From: Treponema brennaborense DSM 12168
GTDB taxonomy: Bacteria; Spirochaetota; Spirochaetia; Treponematales; Treponemataceae
Direction of reading: 5' to 3'
Length of the DNA: 64,000 nucleotides
NCBI RefSeq assembly: GCF_000212415.1
Contig: NC_015500.1
Coordinates: forward strand, 1 to 64,000
Positions 51,380 to 59,619 of this stretch are shown here, in pieces (position 1 is the stretch's first letter; the number at the start of each line of letters is the position of its first letter). Both the position numbers and the translations under genes were made by a program. The notes beneath the pieces were generated by a model, which was not told the origin of the DNA, searched no databases, and saw only the letters and a list, made by a program, of their open reading frames with translations.

Positions 51380-52699
51380 TTGAAAATTACGTTTATGGGA
51401 GCAGGCAGCACCGTTTTTGCCAGAAACGTGCTCGGTGATTGTATGTGTACTCCCGCTCTGCAGGATGCGGAAGTGGCGTTGTACGATATCGACGCGACGC
51501 GTTTGAAAGAATCCGAACGCATCGTGTCGGCAATCAATAAAAATACGAACGGAAGTCGAGCCGAAATTTGCTGCTATCTGGGGCAGGAAAATCGCCGGGC
51601 GGCACTGCAAGGCGCGGACTTCGTCGTAAACGCGATTCAAGTGGGCGGATACGAGCCTTGTACGGTTACCGATTTTGAAATACCTAAAAAATACGGTTTG
51701 CGGCAGACTATCGGCGACACGCTCGGAATCGGCGGTATCATGCGTGCACTGCGAACCATTCCCGTTTTGGAAGATTTTGCCCGCGACATGGAAAACGTGT
51801 GCCCCGATGCGCTGTTCCTCAATTATACGAATCCGATGGCGATACTTTCGGGGTATATGCAGCGGTATACCGGAGTAAAAACGGTCGGGCTGTGCCACAG
51901 CGTGCAGACGTGCTCGGAAACGCTGCTGACGGAACTCGGAATGACCGACAAACTGGAAGGCCGCCGGGAATGCATTGCCGGAATCAATCACATGGCCTGG
52001 TTGCTGACCATAACCGATAAAGACGGCTTCGATCTGTATCCTGAGATCAGAAAACGGGCTGCCGAAAAAAACGCCGCCGGTACTCACAACGACATGGTTC
52101 GTTTTGATTACATACGGAATTTCGGTTATTACTGTACGGAATCGAGCGAACATAACGCGGAATATAATCCGTTTTACATTAAATCACGCTATCCGCAGCT
52201 GATAGAAAAATTCAACATTCCGCTCGATGAATATCCGACCCGCTGCGTAAAACAGATTGCGGACTGGGCTGCCGAACGCGACGGCCTTACGCAAAACGGC
52301 AAAACCGCCCGCGTCCGCTCCAAAGAATACGCTTCGTATATTATGGAAGCAATCGTTACGGACACGCCCTATAAAATCGGCGGAAACGTCGTTAATTGCG
52401 GCTGTATAGAAAATCTGCCTGCCGAAGCATGCGTCGAAGTTCCCTGCCTCGTCGACGGTAACGGTATTACGCCGTGCCGTCTGGGCAGACTTCCCGTTCA
52501 GCTTGCCGCGATGAATATGACGAATATCAACGTCCAGCTGCTCACGATTGAAGCCGCCCGGACAAAAAAGCGTGAACATATTTATCATGCGGCGATGCTG
52601 GATCCTCATACGGCGGCGGAATTGAGTATTGATGATATCAGATCCCTGTGCGACGAACTGATAGCCGCGCACGGATCGTATATGGCTTCGTATGATTAA
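51380..52699 (+). CDS. Glycoside hydrolase family 4 (alpha-galactosidase/alpha-glucosidase type)
   Basis: A 439-residue NAD- and Mn-dependent glycosidase. GH4 marks are the nucleotide-binding N-terminus KITFMGAGSTVFARN, the NYTNPM motif, the metal-binding Cys in GLCHSVQ and GINHMAW with its His. It resembles MelA-type alpha-galactosidases; substrate specificity cannot be fixed. Start is TTG at 51380 after an excellent AGGAGGA site. It leads an operon with a sugar-binding protein and two permeases, so it probably cuts the imported sugar in the cytoplasm. Confidence 0.88.
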   Translation: MKITFMGAGSTVFARNVLGDCMCTPALQDAEVALYDIDATRLKESERIVSAINKNTNGSRAEICCYLGQENRRAALQGADFVVNAIQVGGYEPCTVTDFEIPKKYGLRQTIGDTLGIGGIMRALRTIPVLEDFARDMENVCPDALFLNYTNPMAILSGYMQRYTGVKTVGLCHSVQTCSETLLTELGMTDKLEGRRECIAGINHMAWLLTITDKDGFDLYPEIRKRAAEKNAAGTHNDMVRFDYIRNFGYYCTESSEHNAEYNPFYIKSRYPQLIEKFNIPLDEYPTRCVKQIADWAAERDGLTQNGKTARVRSKEYASYIMEAIVTDTPYKIGGNVVNCGCIENLPAEACVEVPCLVDGNGITPCRLGRLPVQLAAMNMTNINVQLLTIEAARTKKREHIYHAAMLDPHTAAELSIDDIRSLCDELIAAHGSYMASYD

Positions 52700-52783
52700 C
52701 GGAAAGGCGGCGGGTCGTGGCCGGAGCATTCAGCGTTCCGTGTATGGTTCGCCGGTTTTCTGCTATTTTTATAGGAGGACTAT

Positions 52784-54043
52784 ATGAAAAAATTTACGGC
52801 AGTGCTGCTTATTGCCTGTCTGGCGGGTTCCATCGCGTTTGCGGGTGGTGGAAAGGAAAACAGTGAAACTGCGGTCTTACAAGTTGCTGTCTGGGATAAA
52901 AATCAGGAGCCGGGTCTGACGCAGATTCTGAATGACTTTACCGCGGCTACCGGTATTAAGGCTAAGATACAGGTTACGCCGTGGGAACAGTATTGGACCA
53001 TGCTTGAAGCCGGTGCAACGGGCGGTTCATTGCCCGACGTGTTTTGGATGCATTCAAACGAGTTCTCAAAATACGCTTCATACGGAATGTTGCTCGATTT
53101 ATCCGTCCGAATTGCCGGCAGTGAGAAAATCAGTCTGACGAATTATCCGCAGGATATCGTCGAATTGTATACGTGGAAAAACAAAACGTATGCCGTTCCG
53201 AAAGATATCGATACGATTGCTTTATGGTACAATAAAACGATGTTCGCTGCGGCGGGTGTTCCGTATCCGGACGAATCCTGGACGTGGGATACGTTCAGAA
53301 ACGCCTGTAAAAAGCTGACGACGGGTGATGGCCGTCAATACGGTTTTACCCTGAAAACGTCCGACAATCAGTCCGGCTGGTACAACATTGTGTACGATAT
53401 GGGCGGCAGTATCATTTCCGCGGATAAGAAAAAATCCGGATTCGATCAAATCGGAACCGTTAACGCGCTGCAATTCGTTGCGGATTTGGCAAAAGACGGA
53501 TCGATGCCGCCGTATGAAGTGCTTTCCGAAAATACTGCCGAAGCGCTGTTTGAAGCCGGAAAGGTTGCGATGGTTATGATGGGTTCCTGGATGCTGCCTG
53601 AATTATGCAACAACGACTATGTGAAAAAACACGGCGATATCGCCGTATTGCCGAAAGATGCCGGAACGGGAAGACGTGTTTCAATTTACAACGGATTGGG
53701 GTGGGCTGCCAGTGCCGCTACGAAGCAGCCGGAAAAGGTGTGGACGCTGATCGAATATTTGGGCTCGGAAAAAGCCCAACGGAAGCAGTCTGATTTGGGT
53801 ATCGTTATGTCTGCGTATAAAGGAACGACTGAAAACTGGATTTCCGCCTATCCCGATTTCAATTTGCAGGCGTATATCGATATGACCGCCGATATGGTAA
53901 TTCGCCCGTATTCGGCATCGACGGTTGCCTGGGAGAATATGGCTACCGAAAAACTGATAGACGTTTGGACCGGAAAACGGAATGCGGCGGAAGTATGCCG
54001 TGAAATTGCCCGTTTGATGAACGGTATGCTTGCGGAGGAATAA
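52784..54043 (+). CDS. Sugar ABC transporter substrate-binding protein
   Basis: A 419-residue periplasmic binding protein (family 1 type) with a signal peptide (FTAVLLIACLAGSIAFA) and no lipobox Cys. Features include VWDKNQEPGLTQILNDF, KIQVTPWEQYWTMLEAGATG and LPDVFWMHSNEF, typical of carbohydrate binders. AGGAGGAC precedes the ATG. The gene is followed by a hairpin (54055-54098) and the permease genes. Confidence 0.9.
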   Translation: MKKFTAVLLIACLAGSIAFAGGGKENSETAVLQVAVWDKNQEPGLTQILNDFTAATGIKAKIQVTPWEQYWTMLEAGATGGSLPDVFWMHSNEFSKYASYGMLLDLSVRIAGSEKISLTNYPQDIVELYTWKNKTYAVPKDIDTIALWYNKTMFAAAGVPYPDESWTWDTFRNACKKLTTGDGRQYGFTLKTSDNQSGWYNIVYDMGGSIISADKKKSGFDQIGTVNALQFVADLAKDGSMPPYEVLSENTAEALFEAGKVAMVMMGSWMLPELCNNDYVKKHGDIAVLPKDAGTGRRVSIYNGLGWAASAATKQPEKVWTLIEYLGSEKAQRKQSDLGIVMSAYKGTTENWISAYPDFNLQAYIDMTADMVIRPYSASTVAWENMATEKLIDVWTGKRNAAEVCREIARLMNGMLAEE

Positions 54044-54054
54044 AATCAACGCGG

Positions 54055-54098
54055 GGAACCGCCCTTTCAGCAGTGCATTCATGAGGAAAGGCGGTTCC
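54055..54098 (+). terminator. Intra-operon hairpin
   Basis: GGAACCGCCCTTTC (54055-54068) pairs with GAAAGGCGGTTCC (54086-54098), with one unpaired base and no T-run. Such structures between a binding-protein gene and permease genes often protect the upstream mRNA or reduce readthrough. Confidence 0.65.
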
Positions 54099-54133
54099 TT
54101 GCAAATTGCATGAACTTCGGGAGGAGTGAACGA

Positions 54134-55033
54134 ATGCACACATATGGTTTGAGCGGAAAAAGAAAAGAGTTCTTGTGGGGATGGGCATTCTTATTGCCGA
54201 CGGTGATCGGACTGCTGATCCTGAATATCATTCCCGTTTTTCAAACGATTTGGCAAAGTTTTTTTAAAACCGGCGCGTTCGGAAGGGGAAATCAGTTTAT
54301 CGGTATACAGAATTTCGTCAAACTTGCGGCTGATAAAACGGTGTGGCAAGCGTTACTGAATACGTGTAAATATACGCTTGTGGAAGTTCCTTTTTCCGTC
54401 ATTTTTGCCTTGATTGCAGCCGTTTTATTGAATTGCAATATACGCGGAAGATCGGCGTTTCGCACGATTTATTTTTTGCCGATGGTTGCGGCTCCCGCTG
54501 CCGTCGCAATGGTATGGCGGTGGCTGTACAATTCGGAATTCGGTTTGCTGAATCAGTTGTTGCAGGCAATAGGGGGCCCGCGGATAAATTGGATTTCTGA
54601 TCCGCATATTGCGTTTATTTCGGTTGCGTTCGTGGGTGTTTGGTCCGTAACCGGATACAACATGATCCTGTTTTTGGCCGGATTGCAGGAAATTCCGTCC
54701 GATTTTTATGAAGCGGCTGAAATTGACGGTGCGAGCGTTATCCGGCAATTTTTCAGTATCACGCTGCCGCAATTGTCGGCGACGATGTTTTTTGTTTCGG
54801 TTACGCGGGTGATGGCTGCTTTGCAGGTTTTCGATACGTTTTATATCATGATAGATCGGACAAATCCGGCGGCGTATAAAACGCAGTCGCTGGTGTATTT
54901 GTTTTACAAATATTCGTTTATCGAATCGAATAAAGGATACGGCTCGGCGATCGTCTTATTGTTGCTTGCCGTTATTATGATTATCACCGCAATTCAAGTA
55001 TATTTTCAGAAAAAATGGAATGCTTCCTGCTGA
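54134..55033 (+). CDS. Sugar ABC transporter permease
   Basis: A 299-residue MalF-type permease with about six membrane helices and the EAA loop DFYEAAEIDGASVIRQFFSI. An in-frame ATG at 54110 exists, but the GGGAGGAG site (54119-54126) lies inside that extension and serves ATG 54134. It partners the permease at 55111. Confidence 0.9.
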   Translation: MHTYGLSGKRKEFLWGWAFLLPTVIGLLILNIIPVFQTIWQSFFKTGAFGRGNQFIGIQNFVKLAADKTVWQALLNTCKYTLVEVPFSVIFALIAAVLLNCNIRGRSAFRTIYFLPMVAAPAAVAMVWRWLYNSEFGLLNQLLQAIGGPRINWISDPHIAFISVAFVGVWSVTGYNMILFLAGLQEIPSDFYEAAEIDGASVIRQFFSITLPQLSATMFFVSVTRVMAALQVFDTFYIMIDRTNPAAYKTQSLVYLFYKYSFIESNKGYGSAIVLLLLAVIMIITAIQVYFQKKWNASC

Positions 55034-55110
55034 ACGCATTTTCGGGTGATAAAACTGACAGACGCGATACCCGCGCCGTGCGGCTTTCGCCGCGTTTTTA
55101 AGGAGTTTCT

Positions 55111-55941
55111 ATGAAGCGATTGAGGGCTTACGAGGCCGTTGCGCTCTATACGGTTCTCATATTCGGAGCGCTGCTGATGACCGTTCCGTTTTTTTGGATG
55201 ATACTTACGGCGTTTAAATCCGTTTCGGAATCGACCCAACTGCATCCGTTTGCCGTTTTTCCGTCGGTGTGGCGGACGGATGCGTTCGTTTCCGTTATCC
55301 GCAAGATGAATTTTATCCGATTGTACTGGAACACGCTCGTATTGATAGCCGGAAGGATTCTGTGCACGCTCGTAACGGCGACGCTTGCCGGGTACGCGCT
55401 CGGCCGGCTGCATTTTCCGGGAAAAAACGTTGCGTTTGCGCTCGTTTTGTTCCAGATGATGATTCCTCCGCAGATATTCATCATTCCGCAGTATTTGATC
55501 GTCAATAAACTGGGAATGCTGAACACGGCGTTCGCCTTGTTGTTTCCGGGGCTGGTTTCCGCGTTCGGAACTTTTTTGATGCGTCAGGCGTTTATTGCAC
55601 TGCCGCAGGATGTGGAACAGGCGGCTCGTATAGACGGCTGTAATACCGGACAGATATTTTTGCGGATAATGCTGCCGCTCGTACAGTCGTCGCTGGTGGC
55701 GCTCGGTATTTTTACGGCACTTTTCGCTTATAAGGAACTGATGTGGCCGCTGGTCGTAAACACGGATCAGAATACGATTCCATTGTCCGCCGCGCTGGCA
55801 AAGTTGCAGGGGCAGTTCGTTACGAATTATCCGGAACTGATGGCCGCTTCGTGTCTTGCGTGTGTGCCGATGATCCTGATATATCTGATGTTTCAAAAAC
55901 AGTTTATCAGCGGAATCGCTTTTTCCGGAAGCAAGTTGTAG
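55111..55941 (+). CDS. Sugar ABC transporter permease
   Basis: A 276-residue MalG-type permease with about six membrane helices and the EAA loop DVEQAARIDGCNTGQIFLRI. AAGGAG precedes the ATG. It ends the operon; its last 49 bases overlap the 3' end of the convergent AraC gene. No ATPase gene is in the locus. Confidence 0.9.
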   Translation: MKRLRAYEAVALYTVLIFGALLMTVPFFWMILTAFKSVSESTQLHPFAVFPSVWRTDAFVSVIRKMNFIRLYWNTLVLIAGRILCTLVTATLAGYALGRLHFPGKNVAFALVLFQMMIPPQIFIIPQYLIVNKLGMLNTAFALLFPGLVSAFGTFLMRQAFIALPQDVEQAARIDGCNTGQIFLRIMLPLVQSSLVALGIFTALFAYKELMWPLVVNTDQNTIPLSAALAKLQGQFVTNYPELMAASCLACVPMILIYLMFQKQFISGIAFSGSKL

Positions 55942-56768
55942 CCGGGCTGAGCGCTTGTGCGTTCGGCTGCCTGTCTGGCGGCTTCTTCACGTACGATGCG
56001 GCGGTATACGGACGGCGATTTTCCTTCGTACCGGCGGAATATCTTGCAGAATGAAGAACTGTCGTGAAATCCGCACATCGACGCAATTTCCGTAACGCTG
56101 ACGGTTGAATAGCACAACATGTCTTTTGCCGCGGCGACGCGGCGGCGCATGAGGTATTCTTTGGGCGAGCAGTTTTCGTATTTTTTCAGTATCTTATACA
56201 GATACGTCCGGTCTATACCGATTCGGGCGCTGATTTCATCGATGTTGATGTCGCGCATGTAGTTGTATCGGATATAGTTTACGGCTGATTCAAGATATTT
56301 TTTTTCTTTGGGAACTTCCGCGATATCTTTTTGACGCAGGCAGGAAAAAAACAGGTAAAACCAGCCGGCAAGTTCCATTTGGGAATAATCGAGTCGGTAA
56401 AAGCTGGGCAGTGCCATCCGCATATATTGCTGAAATCCGTCGGGGTTGATTGCCGGACATACGTATGAATCTTTTTCCGGAAAAAAAGCGGCGATCACGC
56501 GGTCCGCTTCCGGCCCGTCGAAGGCGAGCCACACGTATTCCCACGGATCCGCTTTATCGGCACGGTAGAACGTTACGTCTCCGGGGCGTATCAAAAACGC
56601 CTGATTTTTATGTATGTGAAAAAGATTTCCGGCAGTTCGGTAGATACCTTTCCCGTTCAAAACGAAATGCACCAGATAATGCGCCCGTACCGCCGGACCG
56701 TAAAAATGTTCCGGTCTGCATTTTTCATAGCCGTAGTAGTGAAAATAGATTTGAGCTCTGTCGTTCAT
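55893..56768 (-). CDS. AraC-family transcriptional regulator
   Basis: A 291-residue regulator with an N-terminal cupin-like sugar-sensing domain (HYLVHFVLNGKGIYR, NQAFLIRPGDVTFYRADK, WEYVWLAFDG) and a C-terminal AraC domain with two helix-turn-helices (IDEISARIGIDRTYLYKILK, EIASMCGFHDSSSFCKIFRR). It resembles MsmR/MelR-like activators and most likely controls the adjacent GH4 and importer genes, though it is placed convergent to them. It overlaps the last permease gene by 49 bases. Confidence 0.9.
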   Translation of the reverse strand: MNDRAQIYFHYYGYEKCRPEHFYGPAVRAHYLVHFVLNGKGIYRTAGNLFHIHKNQAFLIRPGDVTFYRADKADPWEYVWLAFDGPEADRVIAAFFPEKDSYVCPAINPDGFQQYMRMALPSFYRLDYSQMELAGWFYLFFSCLRQKDIAEVPKEKKYLESAVNYIRYNYMRDINIDEISARIGIDRTYLYKILKKYENCSPKEYLMRRRVAAAKDMLCYSTVSVTEIASMCGFHDSSSFCKIFRRYEGKSPSVYRRIVREEAARQAAERTSAQPGYNLLPEKAIPLINCF

Positions 56769-56837
56769 AGCCGATCCTTTCGTATCAGTATAACATAGGA
56801 TGGCGGAAATGGAAAAAGGACGGCGGGAATCACGTTT

Positions 56838-57323
56838 TTAGCGGATGCGGTGCGGGCGCGATTTGCGTTTTGCCGTGTAATCGGCGGAAATTATCCGATA
56901 TACGGCGACGGCGGCGGCCTGCGCTGCGGTAAAGGCGATGTCTTTACCGCATTGGTGCTTCATCAGCAGGGCGAGCGCCCGGCATTTTTCCGCGGCGTTT
57001 TCAACCGCTTCAATGCGGCCGGTTCCGATGACGCTTGAAAAATAATAGCCCGAATTGCACGGCGTTTCGGGAAAGAGCGGCTCGCCTTCGTTTACCGCGT
57101 CGAAGCAGACGAGCGGATTGGCGCGCCAGACGTCGATTTTTCGGCCTTCGGCGGCGCAGTGGACGTACAGTGTGAGCTGCCGTTCGTTCAGTTCGTATCC
57201 GAAATTAAGGGGGACGACGTACGGAACGGTTCCGTCTATCATGGCGACGTGGCACGTTTTGCACGTGCTGATGATTTCTTCGATTTCACGGATGTCGGTT
57301 ACGGCTCGGTCGGTTCTGCGCAT
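56838..57323 (-). CDS. NimA-like pyridoxamine 5'-phosphate oxidase-family protein
   Basis: A 161-residue flavin-binding split-barrel protein. The segments CKTCHVAMIDGTVPYVVPLN, FGYELNERQLTLYVHCAAEG and CFDAVNEGEP, with SSVIGTGRIEAV, match the NimA/PNPOx-like group of small anaerobe flavoproteins. Substrate is unknown. A promoter (57330-57358) has its -10 six bases before the ATG and no ribosome site, suggesting a leaderless message. Confidence 0.85.
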   Translation of the reverse strand: MRRTDRAVTDIREIEEIISTCKTCHVAMIDGTVPYVVPLNFGYELNERQLTLYVHCAAEGRKIDVWRANPLVCFDAVNEGEPLFPETPCNSGYYFSSVIGTGRIEAVENAAEKCRALALLMKHQCGKDIAFTAAQAAAVAVYRIISADYTAKRKSRPHRIR

Positions 57324-57329
57324 GAAAAG

Positions 57330-57358
57330 AGTATACGAAGCGGAACGGGTTGGGTCAA
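57330..57358 (-). promoter_or_regulatory. Promoter of the NimA-like gene
   Basis: On the lower strand TTGACC (57353-57358), a 17-bp spacer and TATACT (57330-57335) are followed by six bases and the ATG ending at 57323. Confidence 0.75.
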
Positions 57359-57360
57359 GT

Positions 57361-57390
57361 CGTTCGCGCGGCGTTGGTGCCGCGCGAACG
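57361..57390. repeat. Perfect GC-rich inverted repeat
   Basis: CGTTCGCGCGGC (57361-57372) and GCCGCGCGAACG (57379-57390) are exact 12-bp arms around a six-base loop. It lies directly behind the trpB-like gene and next to the -35 of the NimA-like gene; it could end the trpB transcript or serve as a binding site. No T-run is present. Confidence 0.8.
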
Positions 57391-57474
57391 TGCCCGTTTG
57401 CCGAAGAAGGGGGTGTGCCCGTAACGAAGTGCGGGCCAGGGGGAAGGCTTTCCCCCTCACAAGAGGGGGAGCGG

Positions 57475-58848
57475 TTATTGAATGCCGGGAATTGTGGGGA
57501 GGCCGGCGAAGCCTTTCTGTAAATCGGCGTCGGTGGGGACGTAGGTGCTCATGGTGCCGTCGATGTAGGAACCGTAGGCTACCATGTCGAAATAGCCGGT
57601 GCCGGTGAGTCCGAACAAGATGGTTTTTGCTTCGCCGGTTTTTTTGCATTCGAGGGCTTCGTTGATTGCACCGAGGATTGCGTGGGCCGATTCCGGGGCG
57701 GGCAGAATGGTTTCGTATTTTGCGAACATGGTTGCGGCTTTGAATACGTCTGTCTGGCGGACGGAGACGGCTTCCATATATCCGTCGTGGTACAGTTTGG
57801 ACAGAATGGGCGACATGCCGTGATAGCGCAGGCCTCCGGCGTGGTCGGGCGAGGGTTTAAAACCGCAGCCGAGGGTGTACATTTTGGCGAGCGGGGTGAT
57901 TTTGCCGGTGTCGCAGAAGTCGTAGGCGTATTTTCCGCGGGTGAGCGAGGGGCACGAAGCGGGTTCTACGGCGACGACGCGAGGGGCGGCTTTGCCGGTG
58001 AGTTTGTCCTGCATGAACGGGGCGATCAGTCCGCCCAGATTTGAGCCGCCGCCCGCGCAGCCGATGACGACGTCGGGGTATTCGTCGAGGAGTTCCATGG
58101 CTTTTTTTGCTTCAAGGCCGATGACGGACTGATGCAGCAGTACTTGATTGAGTACCGAACCGAGGACGTAGCGGCAGCCTTCGGTGGAGACGGCTTTTTC
58201 GACCGCTTCGGAGATGGCGCAGCCGAGGCTGCCGCTGTTGGCGGGGTCTTCGGCAAGAATCGCGCGGCCGGCGTTGGTGGTGTCGCTGGGACTTGCGATA
58301 ACCGTTGCGCCGAACGTGTTCATGACGGTGCGGCGGTGGGGTTTTTGGTTGTACGAGCATTTGACCATAAAGACGGTGAGCGGGATGTCGTAGTACGCGC
58401 ACGCTTCGCTGAGCGCGGTGCCCCACTGTCCGGCGCCGGTTTCGGTGGTGAGGGAGGTGAGTCCCTGCTGTTTTGCATAATACGCCTGCGCGATGGCGGA
58501 ATTCAGTTTATGGCTGCCGGAGGTGTTGTTGCCTTCAAATTTATAGTAGATTTTTGCCGGAGTGCCGAGCGCTTTTTCCAGATTGTAGGCGCGGATGAGC
58601 GGCGAGGGGCGGTAAATTTTATACATTTCGAGGATGCCCGCGGGAATGTCGATGTAGCGCGTCGTTGCGTCCATTTCCTGCTTGGCGAGTTCCGTGCAGA
58701 AAACGGGGTAGAGGTCTTCGACGGCTGCCGGTTTCATGGTGGCGGGATTTATCATCGGATCGGGCTGCTCTTTCATGTCGGCGCGCAGGTTGTACCACTG
58801 CGTGGGCATTTGGTCTTCGGTAAGATATAAACGGTGGGGTACTTTCAT
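57475..58848 (-). CDS. trpB: Tryptophan synthase beta chain, TrpB2 type
   Basis: A 457-residue PLP enzyme that joins indole and serine to make tryptophan. The length and the N-terminal segments (RLYLTEDQMPTQWYNL, RPSPLIRAYNLEKALG) indicate the TrpB2 subgroup, which often works without a TrpA partner. The PLP Lys is in NTSGSHKLNSA; the Gly-rich phosphate loop is GCAGGGSNLGG. AGGAGA precedes ATG at 58848. The frame stays open upstream to 59079, but that part is the leader. No trpA or other trp genes lie nearby. Confidence 0.92.
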   Translation of the reverse strand: MKVPHRLYLTEDQMPTQWYNLRADMKEQPDPMINPATMKPAAVEDLYPVFCTELAKQEMDATTRYIDIPAGILEMYKIYRPSPLIRAYNLEKALGTPAKIYYKFEGNNTSGSHKLNSAIAQAYYAKQQGLTSLTTETGAGQWGTALSEACAYYDIPLTVFMVKCSYNQKPHRRTVMNTFGATVIASPSDTTNAGRAILAEDPANSGSLGCAISEAVEKAVSTEGCRYVLGSVLNQVLLHQSVIGLEAKKAMELLDEYPDVVIGCAGGGSNLGGLIAPFMQDKLTGKAAPRVVAVEPASCPSLTRGKYAYDFCDTGKITPLAKMYTLGCGFKPSPDHAGGLRYHGMSPILSKLYHDGYMEAVSVRQTDVFKAATMFAKYETILPAPESAHAILGAINEALECKKTGEAKTILFGLTGTGYFDMVAYGSYIDGTMSTYVPTDADLQKGFAGLPTIPGIQ

Positions 58849-59045
58849 ATGATCTCCTATAAAAAAGCAAGGCGAAAGTATCAATTTTCGGAGTGCTTTT
58901 TTAAGCTGCTTTGACGAAAGCAGCAAATAATGAAACAGTTTGCAACGCAAACTGGGAAGATAAAAACTGACGGCACTGCGGCAGTTTTTATCATTCCGCC
59001 TTTCAGATATACGGGGTTCCGTTAAACACGCAGTGTTTCTATGTG
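58849..59045 (-). promoter_or_regulatory. Structured leader of the trpB-like gene (possible attenuator)
   Basis: The transcribed leader of roughly 195 bases can fold into several hairpins, in order: GATAAAAACTG/CAGTTTTTATC, CAGTTTGC/GCAAACTG, GCTGCTTT/AAAGCAGC, and finally AAAAAAGCA..CGAAA / TTTCG..TGCTTTTTT ending a few bases before the ribosome site. The last looks like a terminator. No Trp-rich leader peptide and no T-box consensus were found, so the sensing mode is open. Confidence 0.5.
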
Positions 59046-59049
59046 TAGA

Positions 59050-59079
59050 ATTGTAATATATAAACGTGGTTTCTGTCAA
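59050..59079 (-). promoter_or_regulatory. Promoter of the trpB-like gene
   Basis: On the lower strand TTGACA (59074-59079) and TACAAT (59050-59055) are 18 bp apart, about 200 bases before the trpB start. Confidence 0.65.
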
Positions 59080-59121
59080 TAGTAACGAGAAAAAAATTAT
59101 ATTGCAGAAATCGTACGGAAT

Positions 59122-59451
59122 TTATTTTTCTATCATTTCACGGCAGATTTTTTCGATTTCGGCGCTGATGTGGGAAATAAGCGTGTCTTTGAGCGTAGCG
59201 GCATATCTTTTTCTGAACGACGCATTGATGTTTGCAGGACTGCCACTTTTTGAAAAGAGAATTTCCGGCTCAATGTGCAGAATGCCGGCTATTTCATCTA
59301 TGACTTGCGGCGGCGGAAACGAAACACCGCCTTCAATACTGTTAACGTAATTATAGCCTTTATTCAACATGATTGATAAATCTTTTTGTGAAAATTTTGC
59401 CTGCTTCCGGTAGAATTTCAGGTTTTCTATAAACGTTTCCTGCAATGACAT
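59122..59451 (-). CDS. XRE-family DNA-binding regulator
   Basis: A 109-residue repressor-type protein with a Cro/CI helix-turn-helix near the N-terminus (NLKFYRKQAKFSQKDLSIML, NKGYNYVNSIEGG, PPPQVIDEIAGILHIEPEIL). The start chosen is ATG at 59451 (MSLQETF); an in-frame ATG at 59487 overlaps the likely -10 and operator. It is divergent from the acyltransferase gene, and repeated TAAAACAATGT sites lie between, so it probably represses itself and the acyltransferase. Confidence 0.85.
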   Translation of the reverse strand: MSLQETFIENLKFYRKQAKFSQKDLSIMLNKGYNYVNSIEGGVSFPPPQVIDEIAGILHIEPEILFSKSGSPANINASFRKRYAATLKDTLISHISAEIEKICREMIEK

Positions 59452-59483
59452 ACTTCTATATAGAACATTTTTACTGTTAAAAA

Positions 59484-59602
59484 ACATTGTTTTATAGCAT
59501 ATCTAATTTATATTTGCTTGAATTTCTTTAAAACAATGTATATAATCTGCTAAAACAATGTGAAAGGCAGTAATTTAATTATTCTTCCCATTAAAACAAT
59601 GT
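59484..59602. promoter_or_regulatory. Operator array of TAAAACAATGT sites
   Basis: The 11-bp sequence TAAAACAATGT occurs three times on the + strand (59529-59539, 59551-59561, 59592-59602) and once inverted (59484-59494). One copy sits between the -35 and -10 of the acyltransferase promoter, one at its start site and the inverted one at the -10/start of the XRE gene. Confidence 0.75.
59518..59546 (+). promoter_or_regulatory. Promoter of the acyltransferase gene
   Basis: TTGAAT (59518-59523), 17-bp spacer, perfect TATAAT (59541-59546). Two of the TAAAACAATGT sites overlap it. Confidence 0.7.
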
Positions 59603-59619
59603 TATCGTGAGGGTTTATC

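Noticed and set aside
58849-59045. T-box riboswitch before trpB
   Set aside because: The conserved T-box bulge sequence (TGGNACCGCG) is absent; a GGAACCCCG stretch is only a partial match, so a different mechanism is more likely.
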